A DNA stretch of 64,000 bases, taken from Bog-473 sp963804055. Its GTDB lineage: Bacteria; Actinomycetota; Acidimicrobiia; Acidimicrobiales; RAAP-2. Of the stretch, positions 1 through 7,667 are shown piece by piece. The first letter of the stretch is position 1, and each line of letters starts with the position of its first letter. The DNA is taken from positions 434,001 to 498,000 of the forward strand of contig CAWDOU010000001.1 of the NCBI GenBank assembly GCA_963804055.1. Direction: 5' to 3'. A program made the position numbers and the translations under genes. Below the pieces are notes generated by a model. It ran no database searches and was not told the DNA's origin. It was given only the letters and a program-made list of their open reading frames with translations.

Positions 1-82
1 GGGGTGACCAGTGGCGGCCGGCGCCATGAGCGTGGCCGTGTCATGTGTGTCCCTGACCCCTCGAGCAGAAGAGAGATTCTGA

Positions 83-1210
83 GTGTTGGACCTTGATTTC
101 GACCAGGAACAAGAGCTGTTGCGCCAGACGGTGCGCGACGTGCTGGCGCGGCACTGCCCGCTCGACGTGGTGCGGCAGATGGAGGACGACCCCGCCGGCT
201 ACCCCGCCGCGCTGTGGTCCCAGCTCGGGGAGCTCGACCTGATCGGGCTGCTGCTGCCCGAGGAGTACGGCGGCTCGGGCATGTCGCTCATTGAGGGCGT
301 CGCCCTCTACGAGGAGCTGGGCCGGGCGCTGGCGCCGATCCCGCACTTCGTCAGCGCCGTGCTGAGCGGCGGCGTCCTGGCCGCCGCCGGCAGCGAGGCG
401 CAGAAGGAGCAGTGGCTGCGGCCCGTGGCCTCGGGTGAGGCCATCCTCTCCCCGGCCTGGCTCGAGCCCGAGAACGGGTTCTCGCCCCGGGGTGTCCAGG
501 CGACGGCCGAGGCGGCCGGCGGCGGGTTCCGGCTCAACGGCACGAAGCGCCACGTGCTGTTCGCCGCGGCGGCGGACCGGCTGGTCGTGCTGGCCCGGAC
601 GGGTGAGGCGGCGGAGGCCGTCGACCTGTTCCTGGTCGACCCGAAGGCGAGCGGCGTCACGCTGCGCCAGCAGTTCAGCATCGCGTCGGACACGCAGTAC
701 GAGGTGACCCTGTCCGATGTGACGGTGAGCGAGGCCGACCGAATCGGCGCGGCCGGGAGCGGCTGGGCCACGTGGCAGGAGGTGCTCGAGCCGGCTCTGG
801 TGCTCCTGGCGGCACAGGCCGTCGGCGGCGCCCGCTACGCGCACGAGATCACCACGCAGTACGCCAAGGACCGCCACCAGTTCGACAAGCCGCTGGGTGC
901 GTTCCAGGCGCTGGCGCACTATCTCGCCGACGCCGTCACCAACCTCGACGGGGCCGAGCAGCTGGTGCACGAGGCGGCCTGGGCGGGTGCCACCGGCCGC
1001 TCGCTGTCGTCGCTGGCCCCGATGGCCAAGCTGTTCGCCTGCTCGACCTTCCGTGACATCACCGCCATGGCCCAGCAGATCTTCGGGGGCATCGGGTTCA
1101 CGCTCGACTTCGACATCCAGCTGTACTTCCGGCGGGCCAAGCAGCAGCAGCTGATGTGGGCCAACGACCGGGTCCTGGAGGAGGCGGTGGCGGCGGCGCT
1201 GTTGGACTGA
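83..1210 (+). CDS. Acyl-CoA dehydrogenase family protein
   Basis: This 375-residue protein has the usual single-subunit acyl-CoA dehydrogenase layout: an N-terminal helical domain (DFDQEQELLRQTVRDVLA near residue 5), a middle beta domain, and a C-terminal helical domain ending with the FAD-contacting IFGGIGFT motif near residue 333. Members oxidise acyl-CoA thioesters to enoyl-CoA with FAD and pass electrons to ETF. The GTG start follows a purine-rich stretch (agaagagag) at about 67-75. Such genes often come in pairs encoding heteromeric dehydrogenases for steroid side chains or branched acids; any partner would lie left of the window. The substrate cannot be read from the sequence. The family call is firm. 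Confidence 0.93.
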   Translation: MLDLDFDQEQELLRQTVRDVLARHCPLDVVRQMEDDPAGYPAALWSQLGELDLIGLLLPEEYGGSGMSLIEGVALYEELGRALAPIPHFVSAVLSGGVLAAAGSEAQKEQWLRPVASGEAILSPAWLEPENGFSPRGVQATAEAAGGGFRLNGTKRHVLFAAAADRLVVLARTGEAAEAVDLFLVDPKASGVTLRQQFSIASDTQYEVTLSDVTVSEADRIGAAGSGWATWQEVLEPALVLLAAQAVGGARYAHEITTQYAKDRHQFDKPLGAFQALAHYLADAVTNLDGAEQLVHEAAWAGATGRSLSSLAPMAKLFACSTFRDITAMAQQIFGGIGFTLDFDIQLYFRRAKQQQLMWANDRVLEEAVAAALLD

Positions 1211-1211
1211 G

Positions 1212-1242
1212 GGGCCGGCCTGGGCTCAGGCGCTCCCGGCCC
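1212..1242. terminator. Possible bidirectional hairpin between convergent genes
   Basis: GGGCCGG (1212-1218) can pair with CCGGCCC (1236-1242) across a 17-nt loop, right where the dehydrogenase and the MFS gene converge. There is no T-run, and the downstream arm lies inside the MFS 3' end. Weak candidate only. Confidence 0.25.
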
Positions 1243-2585
1243 GGCGCAGGGGCGGGTGTGCCTGCAGGCGTCGGTCATCGATGACGGGTCCGGGCGCGAA
1301 ATCGACCACCTCGCCCGGTTCGGCGTCGCACTGCTCCACCTCGACGGCCCTGCTCGCCCGGAGCGCGTGTCCGCGGCAGTAGCGAAGTGCGAGTGGGATG
1401 CAGGCCGCCAGGGTGGCGACCCCGCCGACCATGATGGCCACGCGTGGATTGGTGACGTCGGCGATCCAGCCCACCAGCGGTGCGCCGATGGGGGTGCTGC
1501 CGAGGAAGGCGATGGCGTAGAGCGCCATCACCCGGCCCCGCATGGCGGGGTCGGCCTGCAGCTGAATGGTGGCGTTCGCGGTCGCGATGAACGAGATGCT
1601 GCAGAGCCCCATGAAGACCAGGGCCGCGAGGGCGATGGCCTCGGTCGGGGCCGCCGCGACCAGGAGGAGCATGACGCCGAAGGCGAGCCCGATGAGGCTC
1701 AGCATGGCGGCGCTGGGCCGGCTGCGGTGCGCCACCATGAGTCCGCCGACGACGGCACCGGCGCCCATGGCCGCCATCGAGCGCGCTGTAGGTGCCGGCG
1801 CCACCGTGGAAGGTGCGGGTGGCCAGCAGCGGAAGGGTGGTCGTGAAGTTGAAGGCGAAGATGCCGACCACCGCCATGGCGAGCAAAGGATCGCGGAGCC
1901 CGGGCGTGGACCACACGTAGCGCAGGCCCTCGCGGACCTGTCCCTTGGCCCGGGCCACCACAGGGCGTCGGTGAAGCTCGGTGGGGCGCATCATGAACAG
2001 GGCGACCAGGACGGCCACGTAGGACGCGGCATTGAAGAGGAAGCAGGCCGCGAGGCCGACGGCGTAAATGAGGATCCCCCCGATGGCCGGGCCGATCACC
2101 CGGGCGGAGTTCATCACCACGCTGTTGAGGCTGATGGCGTTGGGCAGGAGGTCGCGGCCGACCATTTCGGAGACGAAGGTCTGGCGGGCCGGGTTGTCGA
2201 ACAGGTTGACCACGCCGAACAGGGTGGAGATCAGGTAGACCTCCCACATGGTGACGCTCCCCAGCGCCACCAGGATGCCGAGGGCGAGAGCGAGCACACC
2301 CGATGCCGTCTGGGTGGCGTAGAGGAGGCGCCGCTTGTCGACCCGGTCGACGATGAGGCCGCCCCAGCTGCCGAGAAGCAACATCGGCACGAATTGCAGT
2401 GCGGTGACGAGCCCGACGTTGAACCCGTTCCCGTGCAGCTGGTCCGAGAGGACCAGCAGGCCGAGGGCGACCGCGTGCATCCAGGTGCCCGAGGCCGAGA
2501 TGACCTGGCCGACGAAGAAGAGCCGGTAGTTGCGGACGCGCAGCGCCTGGAAGGTCTGCCGGGCCGCCCGGGTGATGGGACTCAT
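1226..2585 (-). CDS. MFS transporter (DHA3/EntS-like), interrupted by a 1-bp frameshift
   Basis: The gene encodes a major facilitator permease, probably a drug or siderophore exporter of the DHA3 (EntS/MFS_3) type. The N-terminal part starts at 2585 and runs through 'GRDLLPNAISLNSVVMNSAR', a hallmark stretch of this subfamily, to 'GTYSAL' near 1782. The frame then breaks. The rest (MAAMGAGAVVGGLM onward, ending at 1226) continues in another minus-strand frame. Removing one base near 1779 restores a single protein of about 450 residues with twelve predicted membrane segments. The start overlaps the stop of the upstream marR gene by 4 bp, so the pair is co-transcribed and the permease is probably the regulator's target. 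An assembly indel is likelier than decay because both halves are well conserved. Confidence 0.85.
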
Positions 2586-3064
2586 TCGTCCGCCACCAGA
2601 TGCTCGAGGAGGCTGGTCATGGACTCGGCCAACTGCTGCTCGGCCGGGTCCAGGGCGGCCAGTCGGCGGTTGAGATAGGCGTTCTTGAGGCTGCGGATCC
2701 GCTGGAGGTTGCGGCGGCCCTCGGCGGTGATCCGGACCCGGACCACCCGGCGGTCGACGTCGTCGGTCTCGCGCGCCACCAGGCCGGCGCCCTCCAGGGA
2801 AGCCACCAGGCGGGTCACCGTCGGCGGCTGGACCTGCTCGGCCGCGGCCAATTCGCCCAGGGTCGGGTTGGTCAGCCGGTTGACGGTGCCGAGAGCCGAG
2901 GCCTGGGCGGGGGAGAGCCCGGCCAGCGCCTGCTGACGGAGCTTGCGGTTGAGGCGGACCACGGCCACCCGGAGGCGGCTGGCCAGTTCGTCGTCGGACG
3001 CGATCCCGGCCGCCGTTTCCTGCGGGTCGGCCACTGCCATTGCGGTCGGACGGGATGCGTGCAT
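2582..3064 (-). CDS. MarR family transcriptional regulator
   Basis: A 160-residue winged-helix repressor. Recognition-helix region 'QVQPPTVTRLVASLEGAGLV' is followed by the wing residues DxxDRR (DDVDRRVVRVRIT), both typical of MarR proteins, with long flanking dimerisation helices. It heads an operon with the MFS exporter, overlapping it by 4 bp (ATGA). MarR proteins commonly repress the adjacent efflux gene and themselves and are released by small ligands such as phenolics. A perfect inverted repeat between the promoter elements (see the site at 3071-3094) fits autoregulation. The ATG at 3064 is chosen because a TAATAT -10 box ends 6 nt before it, implying a leaderless transcript. The inducing ligand is unknown. 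Confidence 0.93.
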   Translation of the reverse strand: MHASRPTAMAVADPQETAAGIASDDELASRLRVAVVRLNRKLRQQALAGLSPAQASALGTVNRLTNPTLGELAAAEQVQPPTVTRLVASLEGAGLVARETDDVDRRVVRVRITAEGRRNLQRIRSLKNAYLNRRLAALDPAEQQLAESMTSLLEHLVADE

Positions 3065-3070
3065 GCGTCC

Positions 3071-3094
3071 ATATTACTTAGTTGTGCTAACTAA
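3071..3094 (-). promoter_or_regulatory. marR-MFS promoter with MarR operator
   Basis: On the minus strand TAATAT (3076-3071) is a near-consensus -10 box, six bases before the ATG at 3064. Immediately upstream lies TTAGTT-N5-AACTAA (3078-3094), a perfect 6-bp inverted repeat filling the space where the -35/-10 spacer should be. A repressor bound there would block RNA polymerase. Assignment to the adjacent MarR protein is inference. Confidence 0.75.
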
Positions 3095-3159
3095 TAGCGC
3101 GGCTGCTCCCGAATCGGCGTCCCACCAGGCATTTCAGGGTTGACCGGGGCAGGCCGCGC

Positions 3160-3810
3160 TCAGTCGACCGGCTCGTGTTCGCTGCGACGCTCGCCGAGGA
3201 TCCCGTGGGCGGCCACCGAGGCCGCCTGGGCGCGGTTGCGGACGCCGAGCTTGCGGTAGAGGTGACGCAGCTGGGTCTTGACCGTGTTCTCGCTGATGTA
3301 GAGGTGATTCCCGAGCTCGCGATTTGTCATGCCGGTCGAGAGCAACGACAGCAGCTCGCTCTCCCGCTCGGTCAGGCCGCTGTCGCGCCCCGGCCAGCGG
3401 AGCATGTCGTCGATCTGGCCATGTTGCGTTCGCTGCGTCAGAACGACCCGCTGGCCGCTTGCGGCGGTCTTCAGGCCGCCGATGATCTGCTCTCGCGGCA
3501 CGGCCTTCGAGATGAAGCCCTGTGCACCGGCCGCCAGGGCTTGACGCACAGCCTCGGGTTGATCCGAGAAGGTGAAGACCACGACGGCACCGTTGTCGGG
3601 GTCGGCGCTCAGCGCCCGGACGCGCTCTTGCAGGAGGTCCGGCTCGCCGTAGGTGTCGAGAAGCGTCACGTCGACGTCCGTTCTCGGTTCGTTGTCGATG
3701 TCGAGCTCGACGACTTCGATGTCCGCTCCCGCGGTCTGGAGCAGTGCGCGTAGGCCTTCGAGCACGATCATGTAGTCGTTCACCAGGGCCACCCGGATCG
3801 GCTCCGCCAC
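3160..3810 (-). CDS. LuxR/NarL-type response regulator
   Basis: A 216-residue two-domain response regulator. The receiver domain has an acidic site near residue 12, the probable phosphoacceptor D52 (VTLLDTYG) and the switch lysine K102 (FISKAVP). The C-terminal LuxR helix-turn-helix is classical (SGLTERESELLSLLSTGMTN then ISENTVKTQLRHLYRKLGV). No histidine kinase is adjacent, so it is an orphan here. The GTG start sits 6 nt after TAGAGT (3822-3817), a leaderless arrangement. A perfect 20-bp palindrome lies 33 bp upstream, between this gene and the divergent hydrophobic-protein/STAS genes, and could be its operator. Signal and targets are unknown. Confidence 0.92.
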   Translation of the reverse strand: MAEPIRVALVNDYMIVLEGLRALLQTAGADIEVVELDIDNEPRTDVDVTLLDTYGEPDLLQERVRALSADPDNGAVVVFTFSDQPEAVRQALAAGAQGFISKAVPREQIIGGLKTAASGQRVVLTQRTQHGQIDDMLRWPGRDSGLTERESELLSLLSTGMTNRELGNHLYISENTVKTQLRHLYRKLGVRNRAQAASVAAHGILGERRSEHEPVD

Positions 3811-3842
3811 ACTGCAACTCTACGACGGGCCCGTCGGCTTTA

Positions 3843-3862
3843 AATCACCCGAACGGGTGATT
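3843..3862. promoter_or_regulatory. 20-bp palindrome in divergent intergenic region
   Basis: AATCACCCG-AA-CGGGTGATT is a perfect inverted repeat with 9-bp arms and a 2-bp centre. It lies in the 169-bp gap between the response regulator (start 3810, minus) and the 54-residue protein gene (start 3980, plus). LuxR-type regulators bind such short-spaced palindromes, so autoregulation or control of the divergent genes is plausible. Confidence 0.6.
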
Positions 3863-3979
3863 GACCCCTACGGGCTCGGTCAACCAGTGTGAGACGGCAC
3901 ACATCACCTCCCGCGAACGCATTTTCGGGGGGCATCCACACGGGAGTGCACTGAGAGATATCGAGGAGAAATCGACGAA

Positions 3980-4144
3980 ATGGGCCTGATACTGCTTCTT
4001 CTTCTCCTGGTCCTGATCTTTGCCGGCCTTGGTTTTGCCTTGCACGTGCTGTGGATCATTGCCGGAGTGCTGCTCGTGGTCTGGCTGCTCGGCTTTCTGG
4101 TGTCGGGGGCCGAGCACAGTTGGTACCGCGTGCAAAGGAAGTAG
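3980..4144 (+). CDS. 54-residue hydrophobic membrane protein (DUF5670/'hydrophobic protein' type)
   Basis: This small gene encodes 54 residues: two hydrophobic stretches (about 2-20 and 22-40) joined by FALHVLW, then a short polar tail ending WYRVQRK. The pattern GFA-x-H-x-LW followed by a valine/leucine-rich helix and a W/F-Y-R end matches the tiny actinobacterial 'hydrophobic protein' family related to lmo0937/DUF5670. A second copy of identical length lies at 16933, and a related segment lies in the protein at 17101. AGGAGA (3964-3969) is spaced correctly before ATG 3980. It precedes a STAS gene by 11 bp and is likely co-transcribed. The family has no firm function; the context suggests envelope stress. 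Confidence 0.8.
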   Translation: MGLILLLLLLVLIFAGLGFALHVLWIIAGVLLVVWLLGFLVSGAEHSWYRVQRK

Positions 4145-4155
4145 ATGCGAAGAGG

Positions 4156-4542
4156 ATGTTGATCCTTTCGCGGCCCGACGTGATCGACATGGACGCGACG
4201 AACCTGCAGTACGGGAGCACGATGCAGGTCCGGGTCGTCCGGCAGGACGGTCAACCGGTCGTGCTCCTCCTCGAGGGTGAGCTCGATATCACGTCGATGG
4301 ACTCGTTCGAGAGGGCGCTCGCCCACGTACGGCCGGAAAGAGAAACCGGGATCACGTTCGATTTGCGGGAATGCACGTACATGTCGGTCCAGGGATACGA
4401 GGCGATGGTTCGGGTCAGTCGACAGACGCGGGTCGAGGTGCGCGTGACGACCGACCTCGCGTGCAGGGTCCTCGCCTTGTGCGGCTACGAAGGCGTGGTG
4501 CGGATGATGATCCCCGAATCCGCCCTCCCGGCTGGGCGCTGA
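4156..4542 (+). CDS. STAS-domain protein (anti-sigma-factor antagonist-like)
   Basis: A 128-residue protein with one STAS domain: 'VVLLLEGELDITSMDSFERA' is the first strand-helix, and 'TFDLRECTYMSVQGYEAM' is the region carrying the usual phosphorylatable serine, here S77. In SpoIIAA/RsbV-type proteins that serine is phosphorylated by an anti-sigma kinase, and the unphosphorylated form frees the sigma factor. The flanking sequence (xxMSVQG rather than DSSG) is divergent, so partner specificity cannot be guessed. ATG 4156 is preferred; it is directly preceded by AGAGG, and ATG 4189 is an alternative start. It is the second gene of a small unit with the 54-residue membrane protein. No sigma factor or RsbW kinase gene is in the window. 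Confidence 0.82.
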   Translation: MLILSRPDVIDMDATNLQYGSTMQVRVVRQDGQPVVLLLEGELDITSMDSFERALAHVRPERETGITFDLRECTYMSVQGYEAMVRVSRQTRVEVRVTTDLACRVLALCGYEGVVRMMIPESALPAGR

Positions 4543-4674
4543 GTGCCTTCCCGACGTCGGATGGGGGTGATTGCGGACCCCACACAACGCCAGCGACGCC
4601 CGGAGTCGTCGCGACGAGGTGCGGCAACCGCGCGGCCAGCCGGGTCGCGCACAGATGATGGAGAAGAGAGCGCA

Positions 4675-5624
4675 GTGCGGATATGGCTGGAACTGAGAGC
4701 GATCGCAGCGGGGGCCGGGTCCACGCTGCCCAAGCCGGGCTCGGGTGGAACAGGGTCCCGACTTGCCACGCTTGCGATTGGGCGGCCCGCGACCTCTCGC
4801 TGGCGAGGCTGCTCGAAGGCCACGTCGATGCGTTGGCGATCCTGAACGAGGCCGGCCGGGAGCCGGAGTCCGGTGCCATCTACGGGGTGTGGGCTGCCCG
4901 TCCACCGGGAGGCGGGACGACGGCCCGGCTCGCCCCGGACGGATGGCAACTGACGGGTACCAAGCCGTTCTGCTCGGGCAGCACCCGCCTCGACCGCGCC
5001 CTGGTCACGGCCGAATGCGGGGACGGGTATCGGCTGTTCGACATTTCGGTGGCTGAAAACGTCGTGCGGGTCCATCCCGGGTCGTGGCCGGCCGTCGGCA
5101 TGGCCGATTCGTTGAGCGACACGCTCGATTTCGGTGGCGCTCCGGTGCCCGCGGACCGTGCGGTCGGTCCTCCGGGCTTCTACCTCGAGCGTCCCGGATT
5201 CTGGTTCGGGGCCACAGGGGTCGCCGCCTGCTGGTACGGGGGCGCCCGAGGCCTGGTCGGGCATGTCCTGCGAGCCTGGGCCCGCATCTCGGAGCTTGGT
5301 AACCGAGGTCGGCTACGCCGTGGCGCACATCGACCTGATGCGCCGGGCTCTGCAGCAGGCGGCGGGAGAGATCGATGCGGATCCCACCGACGATTCCGGC
5401 GAAGCACGTCGACACGCGCGCTCGTGGTCCGTCACGCGGTGCATCACGCCGCCCAGGAGGTCCTGGTGCACGCCGCCGCGGCCGGAGGGGCTCGACCCTT
5501 CTGCCTCGATGCCGACCAGGCCCGGCGGGTGGCGGATCTCTACGTGTACCTGGCTCAGTACCGCGGTCCACAGGACGCCAATGCCCTCGGCGCTATCGCC
5601 TCTGACGGCTGGCCATGGACTTAG
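4675..5624 (+). CDS. Acyl-CoA dehydrogenase-like protein of the glycan cluster, with three frameshifts
   Basis: This divergent acyl-CoA dehydrogenase heads a four-gene cluster. Conserved blocks lie in different frames: 'ELRAIAAGAGSTLPKPGSG' (from GTG 4675, after GGAGAAGAGAG), then 'DLSLARLLEGHVDALAIL' and 'WQLTGTKPFCSGS', then 'LVTEVGYAVAHIDLMRRAL' with 'IDADPTDDSGEARRHA', and finally 'HAAQEVLVHAAAAGGARPFC'. A base is missing near 4775, a T is extra in CTTGG near 5296, and a CG is extra near 5416-5420. With these repaired it is one protein of about 315 residues. It overlaps the PIG-L gene by 10 bp. Its role may be to desaturate or tailor an acyl group. Three indels in one gene point to sequence error, but a pseudogene is not excluded. 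Confidence 0.78.
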
Positions 5625-6367
5625 TCGTCGACGACGTGCACCCCGGCACCGACGAGTGCACATGGCTCGGGTCGGGGCGCCTCCGGACCTTGCGGCAGCT
5701 GTGCGTCGCCCTGCCCCGCCGGCTCGTTGTCGTCGCGCCGCATCCCGACGACGAGGTGCTCGGAGCGGGAGGGCTCATGCAGTGGCTGCACCACCTCGGT
5801 GTCGAGATTGCGATCGTCACCGTCACCGATGGCGAGGGATCGCATCCGGACGCAGAATCTCTCGGCGTCGACATCGCCTCGACGCGGGCCAAGGAGTCCG
5901 CGGTCGCACTGGAGCGACTGGGGTGCGAACCTGCTGCGACAATCCGACTGGGCTTTCCCGACGGGGCGGTGGCCACCGAGACCCCCCGCCTCGTCGACGT
6001 GCTCTCCGACCTGCTCGGGCCCGACGACCTCTGTCTGACACCGTGGCGGGCCGACGGCCACCCCGATCACGATGCCACCGGGGCGGGGACGCTGGCGGCT
6101 GCCGCCGTCACCAACACGCCTGTCCTCGAGTACCTGGTCTGGGCCTGGCACTGGGCGGCCCCAGACAGCAGCGCCGTTCCCTGGAGCCGTTGCCGCCGGC
6201 TCGACCTGGGTCGGCGAGAGGTGGCGCGCAAACGCTGGGCCACGTATGCGTTCACCTCGCAGATCGCACCGCGCCGTTCGGAGCTCGGGGGAGGTCCGGT
6301 GTTGGCGGACCCCATCCTGCGGCGATTCTGGCGACCGTTCGAGGTGTTCATCGGGGCGGACGGATGA
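5615..6367 (+). CDS. PIG-L family N-acetylglucosaminyl deacetylase
   Basis: A 250-residue zinc-dependent deacetylase of the PIG-L/LmbE family. The metal-binding motif is VAPHPDDEVLGAGG near residue 40, and the later ligand motif is WRADGHPDHDATG near residue 149. Family members remove acetyl groups from N-acetylglucosamine-containing molecules (GlcNAc-PI, mycothiol precursor MshB, teicoplanin pseudoaglycone). It is intact, unlike the dehydrogenase before it. Its stop overlaps the start of the methyltransferase gene by ATGA. Here it most likely exposes a free amine on a sugar that the downstream NodS-like methyltransferase could alkylate; that is inference from gene order. Confidence 0.9.
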   Translation: MDLVVDDVHPGTDECTWLGSGRLRTLRQLCVALPRRLVVVAPHPDDEVLGAGGLMQWLHHLGVEIAIVTVTDGEGSHPDAESLGVDIASTRAKESAVALERLGCEPAATIRLGFPDGAVATETPRLVDVLSDLLGPDDLCLTPWRADGHPDHDATGAGTLAAAAVTNTPVLEYLVWAWHWAAPDSSAVPWSRCRRLDLGRREVARKRWATYAFTSQIAPRRSELGGGPVLADPILRRFWRPFEVFIGADG

Positions 6368-6930
6368 ACTCCACGAGCCGGGCCTACTTCGAGCAGATGT
6401 ACCGCGACAGCGTGGATCCCTGGGGATTCGAGAGCAGCCACTATGAGCAGCGGAAATACGCCGTGACGGTCGCCAGCCTGCCGCGGGCCCGCTACCGCTG
6501 GGCCTACGAGCCCGGGTGCTCCGTGGGGGTGTTGACGGAGTTGCTGGCGATCCGGTGTGACCGCCTGCTCTGCAGCGACATCATCCCCGCCGCCCTCCAG
6601 CGGGCCGAGGCGAGGCTCCGGAAGCGGCCCCATGTCTGGTTCGAAGAACGCTCCATCCCCGGTCAGTGGCCCACCGGCCCGTTCGATCTCGTGGTGCTGA
6701 GCGAGATCGCGTACTACTTCGACGAGAAGGACCTGCAGCAGGTGTTGGACTGCGTCATGGGCTCCACTCCGGTCGGGGCCCATGTCGTCGGGGTGCACTG
6801 GCGCGGCGAGACGGACTACCCACTGACCGGCGACCGCTGCCACGAGCTCATTTCGGACGCACCAGGTCTCGTCAGCATTGTGCAGCACCGCGAGGAGGAG
6901 TTCCTCCTGGACGTCTGGGAGCGGAGGTGA
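6364..6930 (+). CDS. SAM-dependent methyltransferase, NodS-like
   Basis: A 188-residue class I methyltransferase. 'YFEQMYRDSVDPWGFESSHY' at the N-terminus, the SAM-binding loop 'YEPGCSVGVLTELLA' near residue 49, and 'FDLVVLSEIAYYFDEKDL' near residue 102 match the NodS family, which N-methylates the deacetylated glucosamine of rhizobial Nod factors. It is translationally coupled on both sides: ATGA with the PIG-L deacetylase and GTGA with the glycosyltransferase. The deacetylase-then-N-methyltransferase order mirrors NodB/NodS chemistry. The real acceptor is unknown. Confidence 0.88.
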   Translation: MNSTSRAYFEQMYRDSVDPWGFESSHYEQRKYAVTVASLPRARYRWAYEPGCSVGVLTELLAIRCDRLLCSDIIPAALQRAEARLRKRPHVWFEERSIPGQWPTGPFDLVVLSEIAYYFDEKDLQQVLDCVMGSTPVGAHVVGVHWRGETDYPLTGDRCHELISDAPGLVSIVQHREEEFLLDVWERR

Positions 6931-7649
6931 CAGCCCTGAGAAGCACGAGGGCGGCGCGGGCCGTGGGCGTCGTCGTGCCGGTCCATGACGAGGAGGATCT
7001 GCTCCCGGTGGCGCTCGAAAGCGTGGAGGAGGCGCTGGACGCGCTGCCGTCAGCGGTCTCCCGCCGGGTCGCCGTCGTGCTGGACGACTGCCGCGACGAC
7101 AGCTCCGCTGTCGCGCACGCGTGGGCCGGCCGGGTCGGCGCCCTGGTCGTTGAGCGGGAGTGCCGAAGCGTCGGGCTCGCCCGCCGCACGGGAAGCCGGA
7201 AGCTCCTCTCGGCCTGGCCCGATGTGCATCCCGCCATGATCTGGCTGGCGACCACCGATGCCGATTCACAGGTCCCCCGGGACTGGCTGACCGTGCAGCT
7301 TGAGGCCCATCGCTCGGGGTCGGACCTGTGGGCCGGGAGGGTGCGCGTCGCCGAGCAGAGCGCCGTCGTCCGGCAGTGGAGTGAGGCCTACGCCATTGAA
7401 CGCCGTCCGATTCACGGCGCCAATCTCGGGTTCAGCGGCTCCCTCTACGAGCACATCGGAGGATTCCGCGGCCTGCGGAGCGGGGAGGATCGCGACTTCC
7501 ATCGACGGGCCGTGGCGGCCGGTTTCCGGGCCACCTACGACCTGCGGGCCGCCGTCACGACCAGCGCCCGCCGGAGGGGGCGGGCGCCGGGAGGCTTTGC
7601 CGGCGTGCTGGGCGATGTCGAGGAAGAGCAGCTGGAGGCCAGTGCCTGA
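6927..7649 (+). CDS. Glycosyltransferase family 2 protein
   Basis: A 240-residue GT-A-fold glycosyltransferase. 'VGVVVPVHDEEDLLPVALES' is the nucleotide-binding start, 'TTDADSQVPRDW' carries the DXD-type metal site near residue 113, and 'GANLGFSGSLYEHIGGF' with 'SGEDRDFHRR' forms the acceptor/catalytic region. There are no membrane helices, so it acts in the cytosol or peripherally. The GTG start at 6927 overlaps the methyltransferase stop (GTGA). It is the last gene of the four-gene set, and the next gene is convergent. It probably adds a sugar to the same lipid or small-molecule acceptor handled by the other three enzymes. Confidence 0.9.
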   Translation: MTALRSTRAARAVGVVVPVHDEEDLLPVALESVEEALDALPSAVSRRVAVVLDDCRDDSSAVAHAWAGRVGALVVERECRSVGLARRTGSRKLLSAWPDVHPAMIWLATTDADSQVPRDWLTVQLEAHRSGSDLWAGRVRVAEQSAVVRQWSEAYAIERRPIHGANLGFSGSLYEHIGGFRGLRSGEDRDFHRRAVAAGFRATYDLRAAVTTSARRRGRAPGGFAGVLGDVEEEQLEASA

Positions 7650-7667
7650 CCGTCTGGGAGAGCCGGG

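Noticed and set aside
5134..6930. A 598-residue open frame through the glycan cluster
   Set aside because: It contains a real piece of the frameshifted dehydrogenase and the whole methyltransferase, but the centre is antisense-like and lies in the wrong frame of the PIG-L gene.
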